Of a stretch of 64,000 bases of DNA, positions 42,460 to 52,242 are shown in pieces. Below the pieces are notes generated by a model, which saw only the letters and a list, made by a program, of their open reading frames with translations, ran no database searches and was not told the origin of the DNA. Numbering within the stretch: the first letter of the stretch is position 1; each line of letters starts with the position of its first letter. The translations under genes and the position numbers were made by a program. Origin of the DNA: Solimicrobium silvestre (GTDB lineage Bacteria; Pseudomonadota; Gammaproteobacteria; Burkholderiales; Burkholderiaceae_D); contig NZ_PUGF01000009.1 in NCBI RefSeq assembly GCF_002976435.1, forward strand, positions 62,001 to 126,000. The letters run 5' to 3'.

Positions 42460-43848
42460 ATGCTTAAAGACATCAGCACTATTAGTCCGATAGACGGCAG
42501 CATTGTTGTTCAGCGTCGCTGCGCGACCAGTTCTGAAATCCAGGCAGTTTTGGCTAAAGCGACCTTTGCACAGCGTAAATGGCGGCAACTTTCCTTAGCT
42601 GACCGTTGCCAGCATGTTCAAAATGCAGTGGCTGAGTTGGTAACGGCCAGAGCCGGTATCGCTGAAGAAATTACCCGTCAAATGGGGCGGCCAATTCGCT
42701 ATACGCCCAGCGAGATCAACGCCTTTCAAGACTGCGCCCTGCATTTAATTTCCATTGCTCCAGCGGCACTCGCGGATGTGATGCCAGCTCCGGTCAGTGG
42801 TATGCAGCGTTTAATGCGGCGTGAACCGCATGGCATTGTGTTCATCATCGCGCCGTGGAATTTCCCCTTGCTTACCTGCGTAAATAGCTTAATTACTGCT
42901 TTGCTGGCGGGGAATACCGTGGTTTTGCGCCATTCCTCGCAAACACCGCTGGTATCGGAGCGGCTGGTGGAAGCGTTTCATGATGCCGGTGTTCCAGATG
43001 GAGTTTTGCAATATGTGCATACGACCCACGCCGATACCCGGCTGATCATGAAAGCGCCTGAGATCGATTATCTGTGCTTCATCGGTAATAGCAGCAGCGC
43101 TTTAATGGTGGAGCAAATTGAATTGGGACGCTGTATTGGGCTTGGGTTGGAGTTGAGCGGGGTTGATCCTACCTATATTCGTGCCGATGCCGATTTAGAA
43201 AAAACGGTCGATGCAGTGGTCGAGGGCGCGATGTTTAATTCCGGCCAATCGTGCAGCGGAGTGCAACGGGTGTATGTTCATGCTTCGCGTTATCAGGAAT
43301 TTTTAGACCGGGCGGTGGTCGAGGTTGAAAAATATGTATTAGGAAATCCCTTAAATGCATCTACTACCTTAGGCCCCTTGGTGCGATTATCTGCAGCTAC
43401 TACGGTGCGTGAAATAGTCGGGCAGTCGATGAGTATGGGGGCAAAATGTTTGATCGATATCCATAAATTTGCACTCGATAATATCAATACTCCTTACATG
43501 GCACCGCAAATTTTAGCGAATGCCGATCATCAAATGAAGATCATGCAAGAAGATTGTTTTGGCCCGGTATTTGGCGTAATGCCGGTACAAACGGATGAGC
43601 AGGCAATTGAACTGATGAATGACAGCCATTATGGCTTGAGTGCTTCCGTATTTACTCAGGATATTACAGCGGCAATGCAGATCGGTGCGCAGGTGCAAAC
43701 CGGAACCTGGTTGATGAATCGCTGTGATTATCATGACCCGGCCTTAGCCTGGAGTGGCGTAAAACAAAGCGGTCGCGGGGTTTCTTCCAGTTATTTGGGC
43801 TTTGTGCAATTAACCCGGGTGAAGTCTTACCATATGCGCAGTTGGTGA
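42460..43848 (+). CDS. Aldehyde dehydrogenase family protein
   Basis: 462 residues. Catalytic Cys265 in NSGQSCSG, Glu231 in LELSGVDP (usually LELGGKxP) and Asn134 in APWNFPL are present. The NADP-binding Lys of the usual KPS motif is replaced (VVLRHSSQTP), so cofactor preference may differ. Oxidises aldehydes to acids; substrate unknown. AAGGGGT lies before the start. Composition is like the host, not like the GC-rich cassette next door. Confidence 0.9.
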   Translation: MLKDISTISPIDGSIVVQRRCATSSEIQAVLAKATFAQRKWRQLSLADRCQHVQNAVAELVTARAGIAEEITRQMGRPIRYTPSEINAFQDCALHLISIAPAALADVMPAPVSGMQRLMRREPHGIVFIIAPWNFPLLTCVNSLITALLAGNTVVLRHSSQTPLVSERLVEAFHDAGVPDGVLQYVHTTHADTRLIMKAPEIDYLCFIGNSSSALMVEQIELGRCIGLGLELSGVDPTYIRADADLEKTVDAVVEGAMFNSGQSCSGVQRVYVHASRYQEFLDRAVVEVEKYVLGNPLNASTTLGPLVRLSAATTVREIVGQSMSMGAKCLIDIHKFALDNINTPYMAPQILANADHQMKIMQEDCFGPVFGVMPVQTDEQAIELMNDSHYGLSASVFTQDITAAMQIGAQVQTGTWLMNRCDYHDPALAWSGVKQSGRGVSSSYLGFVQLTRVKSYHMRSW

Positions 43849-43889
43849 ATGCGAGTCAACCCGGCCCGGCTAACCCTAACTCATGGCGG

Positions 43890-44849
43890 TTAGCTCATGA
43901 CCTTACCGCAGACGTGATTTCTTCCCTGATTCTTCGCCAGATAAAGCTCTGCATCGGCTTGCGTCAATATTGAAGTCGCTGAGTCCACCATCATACTTTG
44001 CTTGGTACATACCCCCAAACTGATCGTTAAAAAGGGTGCCGCTTTAGATACGGCATGCGGTATTTGTAGTGATATCACTTCTTGCCGGAGCTGTTCTGCC
44101 ACCGTCATCGCGCCTGCCAGATTAGTGTCCGGAAGCAGGCAGACAAATTCTTCGCCACCATAACGCGCCATTAAATCGACGGAACGGTTAATACAACTGT
44201 TGAGTTTGTTGGCGACCAGCCGCAAACAGTCATCACCCATTAAATGGCCATAACAATCGTTATACAGTTTAAAAAAATCCACATCGATGATGATAATGCT
44301 GAGTTCTGAATTATGACGTATGGCGCGCCCCCATTCGGCATTCAGGCGCTCGTCAAAATAGCGGCGATTTTTTACGCCAGTCAGACCGTCGATATACACC
44401 CAATCGCGCAGCATATCGGATTGCGCTTTGAGCATGAGCTGGTTTTTGACTCGGGCATGCACAATTCTGGGGTTAATCGGCTTTGAAATAAAATCGACAG
44501 CACCGGTATCGAGCCCCTTGGTTTCTTCTGCTTCATTATGGTGACCGGTAATAAAAATAACTGGAATATTGCTGGTATGTACGTCTGCTTTGAGCCTCCG
44601 ACAAACTTCATAGCCATCCATGTCCGGCATTTCCACATCCAGTATGATCAGATCGGGCAACTTGCTTTGACACAAACTCAGCGCTTGCTCGCCACTGGTT
44701 GCCATAAAAATTTGATAGTTTGCGGAAAAAAGTTCGTATAGCGTTTGAATATTTAACGGCTGGTCGTCGACAATCAGTAACCGTTGCCGGTTCATTGTTG
44801 AGCCTGTCTGCGCACTAGCTGAAAACGTGTCGATAGGAGTGTTGATCAT
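43890..44849 (-). CDS. Response regulator diguanylate cyclase (REC-GGDEF)
   Basis: 319 residues. The receiver domain (about 22-140) has phospho-acceptor Asp71 (LIILDVEMPDMDG); the GGDEF domain (about 150-319) has GGEEF at 231-235 with an RxxD inhibitory site (RSVD, 222-225), so it should make c-di-GMP with product inhibition. The start codon overlaps the kinase stop (ATGA), so the kinase most likely phosphorylates this protein. Confidence 0.93.
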   Translation of the reverse strand: MINTPIDTFSASAQTGSTMNRQRLLIVDDQPLNIQTLYELFSANYQIFMATSGEQALSLCQSKLPDLIILDVEMPDMDGYEVCRRLKADVHTSNIPVIFITGHHNEAEETKGLDTGAVDFISKPINPRIVHARVKNQLMLKAQSDMLRDWVYIDGLTGVKNRRYFDERLNAEWGRAIRHNSELSIIIIDVDFFKLYNDCYGHLMGDDCLRLVANKLNSCINRSVDLMARYGGEEFVCLLPDTNLAGAMTVAEQLRQEVISLQIPHAVSKAAPFLTISLGVCTKQSMMVDSATSILTQADAELYLAKNQGRNHVCGKVMS

Positions 44850-47800
44850 TTTGAGAGGTTCTCTAGCAAGGAGGTGCAAAGTTGAAATGCTTTTTCAAAA
44901 TTCAAGGCATTAATCGCCTCATCGATAGGTGATAATAATTCGCCATAGTTGGCATTTTTTCGTAATAAATTCATGGATTCAAGCGCTGCCATGTCGGAAT
45001 TTTTTAATCGCTCCGACATGGTTTGCAAAACACTGATTAATTCATTCGATGACAATTTTTTTGGTACGCCGGCCATGCGCTTAGTCACGGCGTCAGTCTC
45101 ATTCTGCATGGCTTGTAAGGCCTTTAACAGCATCGCCAAATTTGACGAACAAGAGCTGATGGCATTACAGACTTGCTTCACGATCGACTCGGCTTCTGAA
45201 ACACTTAACGTACCGCCAAATTGGAGCTCGGCATAGCCTGCGGCAGTCATCAACGAGTTGATGCCTAATGCGCCAGTCAAACCTTTTAGTGTATGAAATG
45301 CACTGCGGAGCTGGTTATATTCTCCAGCGATCAGATGCCGATGAAACTTCTCCGGCATCAACGTTACATCGCTCATAAAAGTACGCAACATGCGCAGGTA
45401 CACGTCAGATTTGTTACCGATCCTGTTAAAGGCGGTGGTCAGGTCGACATTCGCTGCAGCAGCCGCATCTATCGCTGGTTTGGTAAACACCTGTTTGGAC
45501 GTGAAAATACTAATTTTTTGCGTCATCTCCACATCAACCGTTTCTTGGCGGCCGGTATGCTTAAGCAAAATATTAACTAAATGGTTGAGGTCGAACGGTT
45601 TTCCTACATGGTTATTCATTCCTGCAGCCAAGCAGGCTTCACGGTCAGACGCCATGGCGTTGGCTGTCATGGCGATAATGGGCAGATTTTGCATACCTAA
45701 ATTGATACGAATTTTAGTGGTGGCTGTAAATCCATCCATTACCGGCATTTGCAGATCCATCAACACCAGATCAAACGGTATGTGGGCCTCCGTAATGGCA
45801 TAAATAACTTCCTGCCCGTTATTCGCAATCTGGATAATTGCGCCCTCACATTCCAGCAATTCGCGCACTACCTGTTGGTTATTCAGGTTATCTTCCGCCA
45901 CCAGCACGCGCATGCCTTGTAATCGTTTGACTGTGTTATTGGTTAGCGTGGCGGGTGAAGTTTGTTTGTGATTAGAACGCACATCAAATCTGCGGTGGGG
46001 GGCAGTTTGATTTTGCTCGGGAACATCAACGTTATTGATGATAGGCAGTGAAATAGAGAAATAAAACCGGCTGCCATGCCCAAGGCTACTTTCCAATTCA
46101 ATTTTTCCACCCATGAGTTCGACAAAATGCTGGCTAATTGCCAAACCCAAGCCAGTGCCACCAAAGCGGCGCGTGGTCGATGCTTCGGCCTGTATAAATC
46201 CTTTGAAAATATCGGTTTGATTTTTGAACGCAATGCCAATTCCTGAATCAAGCACGCAAAATTTCAAGGTGACTTTAGCTGAGTTTTGTCGCACTACGCT
46301 TACCGAAACGACCACCTGCCCACGTTCAGTGAACTTAATGGCGTTACTGCTTAAGTTAACCAATACCTGTTGCAAGCGCATTGCGTCACCAAATAAATTA
46401 CCGGGTATGGTTGGATCAATGTCAAACATGACTTCGAGCGGCTTTTCACCGACGCTGTTCGCCAGGATGTCGGATAAATTAAGCATCAACTGCTCTAAAC
46501 TAAATGAATGACAATCAAGCGACATCTTGCCCGCTTCAATCTTGGAAAAATCAAGAATTTCATTGAGCAGATCAAGCAAGGAACGCGCTGCAGTATCACT
46601 CTTCACCGCATAGTCGGTCTGTGCTGAAGAGAGTTCCGTTTTACGCAACAAGGTCAACATACCTAAGACGGTATTCATTGGAGTACGTAGTTCATGGCTC
46701 ATATTTGCCAGAAACTGGCTCTTGGCAAGGGAGGCGGCAAGTGCCGTTTCGCTGGCTTGCTTTAAGGCGTCTTCGGCTTGTTTTTGCGTCGTAATATCGG
46801 TATGGGTACCGACCATGCGTAATGGCGCACCTTGACTGTCGCGTTGAACTACCATGCCACGATCTAAAACCCACAGGTACTGGCCGTCTTTGCAGCGCAT
46901 TCTATGTTCATTAGAGAAACTGCCACTTTTATTATCCAGATTTTTCTGCACGTCAGCCATCACCCGTTGCATGTCATCAGGATGCAGTCGGCTCGACCAT
47001 TCGCTAATGTCATCGCCGATATCGGACTCTTGATATCCCAACATTTCTTTCCAGCGCTTAGATAGCTGTACTTTGCCTTGCTTAATATCCCAATCCCAAA
47101 CGCCGTCGCCACTGCCTTCCAGCGCAAATTTGATACGTTCTTCGCTAATGCGCAATGCATTTAGCGCATTTTTCTCTGATTCGGTCGCGCTGGACAACGC
47201 GCGCTCAACCCGTTTGCTTTCGGTAACTTCTTCAAATATATAAAAACGCCCAAAATACGTATCGGCGGAATCGCGGATTTGGGTTGAAAAACGGCGTACC
47301 ACCCGATCATTTTTAAACAGGATTTCATCTTCAATCACAATTTGGTTATATTCGTCCTGCAAAGGCCAGCATGATTCCGTATAGCTGATCGGGTCTGCTA
47401 CAACGGCCAGACAATCCGGTGCGATGTCATTGTGCTTTAATTCACCACGGCGCATGGCATCTGCCAAGTGTTCAATGCCCCAAATTGTGCAGAAGCGCAG
47501 GTTGAAATAAAGGATTTTATCGCTGCGAATATCCACGACCAGGAACGCCAGTGGCGATGAATTAGACATCATCTGCAACAGTGACTCATTCCAGCGCAGC
47601 GCTTCTTCGGCGAGTTTGCTGGCGGTAATGTCGGTGCGTATGGAGATGTATTTTTCTATTTGCCCAAATTCATCCATGAACGGCGCAATAAAAGTGTCGA
47701 CCCAATAACAGGAGCCATTCTTAGCGCAATTACATACCTGGCCGCGCCAAGGCTTACCGACCGAAATGGTGCGCCACATGTCGTGCCAAAACTCAGGCGG

Positions 47801-49936
47801 GTGTGTGCCGGAGTTAACAATACGGTGGTTTTGCCCCAGTAACTCCTGGCGCGAGTAACCGCTAATTTTGCAGAAGGCATCATTAATTTCAGTGATCGTG
47901 CCGGCACGGTTGGCGATAGAAACGATGGCGTGTAAATTCAGTGTACTCAGTAACGCGCTGCTGTCACGCAAGGCGTTTTCAAGATTTAACGCCGCATTTT
48001 TACTGGCTGAAATATCGGTGCGGATCGAAATATACTTTTCAATCAGGCCGTCTTTGTCCACAAACGGCGCAATCACTGTATCAACCCAATACAAAGAGCC
48101 ATCTTTGGCGCGATTGCAGACTTCGCCGCGCCAAGGGGTGCCGTTAGAGATGCTATTCCACATGGTCGTCCAAAAATCGGCTGACTGGACTCCCGAATTA
48201 ACGATCCGATGATTTTTACCCATCAGTTCTTGGCGTGAATAGCCGCTAATCCGGCAAAATGCGTCGTTGACCTGGATTATGTTTCCAGCGCGGTTAGCAA
48301 TAGAAATAATCGAATGCAGATTAAGGGTACTTAACAGCGCAGTACTGTCACGCAGTACTGATTCAAAATTCAGCGCCGAGATTTTGCTGGCGCTAATATC
48401 GTTGAATATAGAAATATATTTTTCTATTCGACCGTTTTGATCAACAATCGGCGCGATGACGGTATCTACCCAATATAAAGAACCTTTTTTAGTCCGGTTG
48501 CAGACTTCACCGTGCCATGGAATACCTTTGGAAATGTCATTCCACATCGCCATCCAAAATGCCGTATCTTGTAGTCCCGAATTAATAATGCGATGGTTTT
48601 TGCCAATGAGTTCTTGTCGTGAATAGCCGCTGATTTTGCAAAAAGCGTCGTTGACGTCGATAATATTTCCGGCTCGGTTGGCGATAGAAATAATCGAATG
48701 CATATTTAATGTGCTTTGCAATGCTTTACTGTCGCGCAGCGTGCCTTCCAGCATTAAGGTGGCGTTTTTGCTGGCGGTAATATCGGTATGAATAGCGCTA
48801 TATTTTTCAATCTGGCCATGCTCATCGACAAACGGAGCAATGAGAAGATCTACCCAATATAACGTGTTGTTTTTATCCTTGTTACAGACTTCGCCACGCC
48901 ATGATTTGTTTTCAGAAATAGTTTTCCACATGGCGCGCCAAAACGCCGTATCTTGCACGCCTGAGTTAATGATGCGGTGGTTTTTACCTAGCAGTTCTTG
49001 GCGCGAATAGCCGCTAATTGTGCAAAATGCATCGTTGACTTCAATGATGTGACCGGCGCGGTCAGTGATAGAAATAATGGCGTGATCATTTAACGTTGCC
49101 AGCAGGGCATCGCTGTCGCGGATTAGTTTTTTATTAAGGCGGGAGTCCAGATCGGTTTTCAATGCCATCGTCAGATTTAACATTGAATTAATTAATAACA
49201 AACCCGCCGAGTAGCCGATCATCCGCACGCCGTGCAAGATCCACCACTGTAAATTCCAGGGTGTTGAATATTCGATCAATATCGCTGACAGGCCAAAAAT
49301 TACGCATTGCAGGCATAAATATAAATCGGCTGATTTTTTATTGTTATAGAAACAAACCAGCAGCTTCACTGACGCGGCTAAAAACAGGCATCCACCGCCG
49401 ACATTTAGCAAGGCGGTTAAGTCGCCTCCCAGCGCAATCTCTGGAAAGCGGTGTGGGAATAAAATTACCGCGATGCTCAGTAAAACGATGCTAATGAGGA
49501 TGAAAATACCCAAATTCTTACGTAATAACTTATTTTCAAGCAGCACGCTGGGTAGCAAAATGGCAGCAAATAGTAGGCCGCCAAGGGCATCGGAAAGGCC
49601 GTGCAGCAAAATGAAAACCGATCCGGCGGGTTGCAATGAATGCAAGGCATCCAGGTAGCCCATAACAAGCAAGGCAACCGCAATTTGGATGTTAAAGCTA
49701 CTACCTTCTTTTAAAACATCTAAGCGCAATAGTAGATAGGCCGCAATCGCGGCAAAGAGTGCGCCGCTAATTCCTAGCCCGGTATACCAGGCAATATTTA
49801 TAAAAAGCGTCTGGTCGCCAACATATAAAGACAAGATGGAATTAAGTAGCAGTGCTGCGATACCCAAGCCGAATGTTCCCAGCAGCAAAGTGCGATGGGT
49901 TTGATATTCTGATATGGGTATGAGAATTTTCATCAA
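44846..49936 (-). CDS. Hybrid sensor histidine kinase with four tandem PAS units
   Basis: 1696 residues. Order: 7-8 helix membrane sensor resembling MASE3 (1-265); four consecutive PAS-PAC units of 128 residues each (about 273-785), sharing ISIANRAGNI, NDAFC, ISGYSRQEL and NHRI-NSG; a fifth and a sixth PAS (about 790-1040); HisKA with SHELRTPMN (about 1075-1140); HATPase with FGGTGLGLAI; REC with LVLMDLQMPVMDG (about 1340-1455); HPt with HTLKGLTGAL (near 1550). This is a complete phosphorelay in one chain. It feeds the c-di-GMP response regulator encoded in overlap. Signal unknown. Confidence 0.93.
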   Translation of the reverse strand: MMKILIPISEYQTHRTLLLGTFGLGIAALLLNSILSLYVGDQTLFINIAWYTGLGISGALFAAIAAYLLLRLDVLKEGSSFNIQIAVALLVMGYLDALHSLQPAGSVFILLHGLSDALGGLLFAAILLPSVLLENKLLRKNLGIFILISIVLLSIAVILFPHRFPEIALGGDLTALLNVGGGCLFLAASVKLLVCFYNNKKSADLYLCLQCVIFGLSAILIEYSTPWNLQWWILHGVRMIGYSAGLLLINSMLNLTMALKTDLDSRLNKKLIRDSDALLATLNDHAIISITDRAGHIIEVNDAFCTISGYSRQELLGKNHRIINSGVQDTAFWRAMWKTISENKSWRGEVCNKDKNNTLYWVDLLIAPFVDEHGQIEKYSAIHTDITASKNATLMLEGTLRDSKALQSTLNMHSIISIANRAGNIIDVNDAFCKISGYSRQELIGKNHRIINSGLQDTAFWMAMWNDISKGIPWHGEVCNRTKKGSLYWVDTVIAPIVDQNGRIEKYISIFNDISASKISALNFESVLRDSTALLSTLNLHSIISIANRAGNIIQVNDAFCRISGYSRQELMGKNHRIVNSGVQSADFWTTMWNSISNGTPWRGEVCNRAKDGSLYWVDTVIAPFVDKDGLIEKYISIRTDISASKNAALNLENALRDSSALLSTLNLHAIVSIANRAGTITEINDAFCKISGYSRQELLGQNHRIVNSGTHPPEFWHDMWRTISVGKPWRGQVCNCAKNGSCYWVDTFIAPFMDEFGQIEKYISIRTDITASKLAEEALRWNESLLQMMSNSSPLAFLVVDIRSDKILYFNLRFCTIWGIEHLADAMRRGELKHNDIAPDCLAVVADPISYTESCWPLQDEYNQIVIEDEILFKNDRVVRRFSTQIRDSADTYFGRFYIFEEVTESKRVERALSSATESEKNALNALRISEERIKFALEGSGDGVWDWDIKQGKVQLSKRWKEMLGYQESDIGDDISEWSSRLHPDDMQRVMADVQKNLDNKSGSFSNEHRMRCKDGQYLWVLDRGMVVQRDSQGAPLRMVGTHTDITTQKQAEDALKQASETALAASLAKSQFLANMSHELRTPMNTVLGMLTLLRKTELSSAQTDYAVKSDTAARSLLDLLNEILDFSKIEAGKMSLDCHSFSLEQLMLNLSDILANSVGEKPLEVMFDIDPTIPGNLFGDAMRLQQVLVNLSSNAIKFTERGQVVVSVSVVRQNSAKVTLKFCVLDSGIGIAFKNQTDIFKGFIQAEASTTRRFGGTGLGLAISQHFVELMGGKIELESSLGHGSRFYFSISLPIINNVDVPEQNQTAPHRRFDVRSNHKQTSPATLTNNTVKRLQGMRVLVAEDNLNNQQVVRELLECEGAIIQIANNGQEVIYAITEAHIPFDLVLMDLQMPVMDGFTATTKIRINLGMQNLPIIAMTANAMASDREACLAAGMNNHVGKPFDLNHLVNILLKHTGRQETVDVEMTQKISIFTSKQVFTKPAIDAAAAANVDLTTAFNRIGNKSDVYLRMLRTFMSDVTLMPEKFHRHLIAGEYNQLRSAFHTLKGLTGALGINSLMTAAGYAELQFGGTLSVSEAESIVKQVCNAISSCSSNLAMLLKALQAMQNETDAVTKRMAGVPKKLSSNELISVLQTMSERLKNSDMAALESMNLLRKNANYGELLSPIDEAINALNFEKAFQLCTSLLENLSK
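47581..49117 (-). repeat. Four tandem 384-bp PAS-coding repeats
   Basis: Equivalent bases in the four copies (for example the codons for AFC at 49021, 48637, 48253 and 47869) are spaced exactly 384 bp apart with no indels. The copies are alike but not identical at both DNA and protein level. Confidence 0.85.
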
Positions 49937-50474
49937 CAGATAGTTTTTGATTGGTTGAGAGTTAATTCGACATTAAATTTATTGCATCAAGCAAGCGGCC
50001 AAGCAGCTTAAGTCACACTGAAGGATAGGAGATTTAACGCCAATTACTACGTTGGAATGTTTTAATGTGGAATTTAAATACGTGTTTTGGGCGGAGTAGG
50101 GCGTTATTGCTGAGTAGCACAATTTAGCCAGTCATTTCTATGTCACACGGCAACTTTATAATGAATTTCATTAATTTGAGGTGCGATTTGTGATGCGGCT
50201 TTACTTATTAATCACAAGTCGACATTTGTTGATTGTCAGTACATTTTTTACTTCTGACGTCAAAAAAACAGCAGCGTCAGCCCCGCATAGGCGGGTATCC
50301 ATTGATGGATCAAGGAACATCATGCGACATTACTAGCCATAAAGAAGTTGTTTTTTAAAAATTATTGCTCCGAAGTGCAGTGAAAAAGTGGATAATTGCG
50401 CAGCTCTTAAATACTGATCTCCCATTCAGCAATCTGCCCCTCAATAGACCGATTTCAGCAAAGTAGTTCATACG
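49937..50474. other. Intergenic region with REP-like hairpin
   Basis: 538 bases between the divergent kinase and ABC permease genes. The only clear structures are at 50270-50312: hairpin CCCGC-ATAG-GCGGG followed by ATCCAT-TG-ATGGAT, reminiscent of REP elements containing cCCCGCNNNNGCGGG. Promoters for the flanking genes must lie here but no convincing -35/-10 pair can be assigned. Confidence 0.5.
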
Positions 50475-52217
50475 ATGGAACATTCCCAATTCAACGGCCA
50501 GGCATGGCAACGTAATAATTCCGCATCTCACCAGCCGAATCGCTGGGACTGGATGGCTTTGCCCATCATTATCGGAATCTTGTTTTTCCTGGCATTTGGC
50601 GCGTCGCAAATGGCGACCCCGTATCAGGTTGGAATGCCATTAGAGATCACGCTAGATCCGTGGTATTTGCCGTATTACTTATTGCGCACCACTTTGCGCA
50701 TGATGACAGCGCTATTGTTATCCCTGATCTTTAGCTTTGTATTTGCCGCGTTGGCTGGGCGTTATCGGCTGGCGGAAAAAATCATGGTGCCAGCCTTGGA
50801 TATTTTGCAATCGATACCTGTGTTGGGTTTTTTAACCATTACCGTGACCGGTTTTATCGCGTTGTTTCCAGGTAGTTTGCTTGGTGTGGAATGCGCAGCG
50901 ATTTTTGCAATTTTTACCTCGCAAGCTTGGAATATGGCGTTTAGCATGTACCAATCCATGCGCACCGTGCCATCCGATTTACGCGAAGCGGCACGTATTT
51001 TCCATCTTTCTTCTTGGCAGCGGTTCTGGCGTTTGGAGTTACCTTTCGCCATGCCAGCGTTGTTGTGGAACATGATGATGTCGATGTCGGGCGGCTGGTT
51101 TTTTGTGGTCGCTTGCGAAACCATCACCGTATCCAATCACAATATTCAATTGCCGGGCATTGGTTCCTATATTGCCTATGCGATTAATCAGGAAAACTAT
51201 TCAGCAATGGGTTGGGCAATTGGTGCGATGTTGCTCGGTATTTTAATGTACGACCAATTGTTGTTCCGGCCGTTGATTGCTTGGGCGAATAAATTCAAAT
51301 ACGAACAAACCGGCGACCAAGGCGGACAAGAATCGTGGTTTTTGACCTTATTGCGACGCACCAATGCAGTTCAGGGTGTTACTGCACGATTGATCGAATA
51401 CTTTGAGCGCGGTTTATTGCTGTTCAGAAGAAACTACGACGGCACTTCCATCATGGCGCGCCCGCAACGGATTAATCCGACTTTTGAACGCGTCAGTGAC
51501 GCCGTGATTGCCGCACTGGTGATGTTTGCCTGCTGGGAAATCGGCTCGTACATTCACAGCGCGGTAGGTTGGGGCGAAGTGCTAAGAGTATTTTGGTATG
51601 GTTTCCTGACGTTGTTGCGGGTGACGATCATGATCACGTTGGCGTCATTGGTTTGGGTGCCGATTGGTGTTTGGATTGGTTTGAATCCTAAATACACTGA
51701 ACGCCTGCAACCGATAGCGCAATTTATGGCGGCATTTCCAGCCAACTTCATGTTCCCTTTAGTGGTGATTGTGCTGGTTAAATATCATCTCAATCCTGAC
51801 ATTTGGCTCACCCCGTTAATGGTGTTCGGTACCCAGTGGTACATCTTGTTTAACGTGATTGCTGGCGCTAGTATTATTCCGACTGAATTAGTGTATGCCG
51901 CTGATAATTTTGGCTTGTCTGGCTGGATGCGTTGGAAACGGTTCTTGCTGCCAGCAGTTTTCCCTAGTTTTGTAACCGGCGCAATTACCGCTTCTGGCGG
52001 TTCATGGAATGCCAGTATCGTGTCCGAATACGTTACTTGGGGTAACAATACGCTGACCGCGACGGGCTTGGGTAGCTATATTGCCCAGGTAACAGCTACC
52101 GGTGATTTCCCGCGGGTGGCTCTGGGTATTTCTGTGATGTGCTTTTTTGTGATCGCGTGTAACCGCTTTATCTGGCGTAAGTTATATCGGATCGCTGAAG
52201 AAAAAATGAGTTTCTAA
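50475..52217 (+). CDS. ABC transporter permease, fused two-domain (nitrate/sulfonate type)
   Basis: 580 residues with two BPD_transp_1 domains of about 5-6 helices each (about 25-270 and 330-575). Each has an EAA loop: DLREAARIFHLSSWQRFWRLELP (165-187) and ELVYAADNFGLSGWMRWKRFLLP (about 471-493). Fusion of two permease halves and pairing with a C-terminally extended ATPase are typical of a group of transporters annotated as nitrate/sulfonate/bicarbonate. No substrate-binding protein gene lies next to it, so substrate is unknown. Confidence 0.9.
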   Translation: MEHSQFNGQAWQRNNSASHQPNRWDWMALPIIIGILFFLAFGASQMATPYQVGMPLEITLDPWYLPYYLLRTTLRMMTALLLSLIFSFVFAALAGRYRLAEKIMVPALDILQSIPVLGFLTITVTGFIALFPGSLLGVECAAIFAIFTSQAWNMAFSMYQSMRTVPSDLREAARIFHLSSWQRFWRLELPFAMPALLWNMMMSMSGGWFFVVACETITVSNHNIQLPGIGSYIAYAINQENYSAMGWAIGAMLLGILMYDQLLFRPLIAWANKFKYEQTGDQGGQESWFLTLLRRTNAVQGVTARLIEYFERGLLLFRRNYDGTSIMARPQRINPTFERVSDAVIAALVMFACWEIGSYIHSAVGWGEVLRVFWYGFLTLLRVTIMITLASLVWVPIGVWIGLNPKYTERLQPIAQFMAAFPANFMFPLVVIVLVKYHLNPDIWLTPLMVFGTQWYILFNVIAGASIIPTELVYAADNFGLSGWMRWKRFLLPAVFPSFVTGAITASGGSWNASIVSEYVTWGNNTLTATGLGSYIAQVTATGDFPRVALGISVMCFFVIACNRFIWRKLYRIAEEKMSF

Positions 52218-52242
52218 AAGTTTAAATAGTGAAGGCTAGGCA

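Noticed and set aside
47581-49117. Regularly spaced repeats as CRISPR
   Set aside because: The repeats are 384 bp, in frame and code for PAS domains; there are no short repeats with unique spacers.
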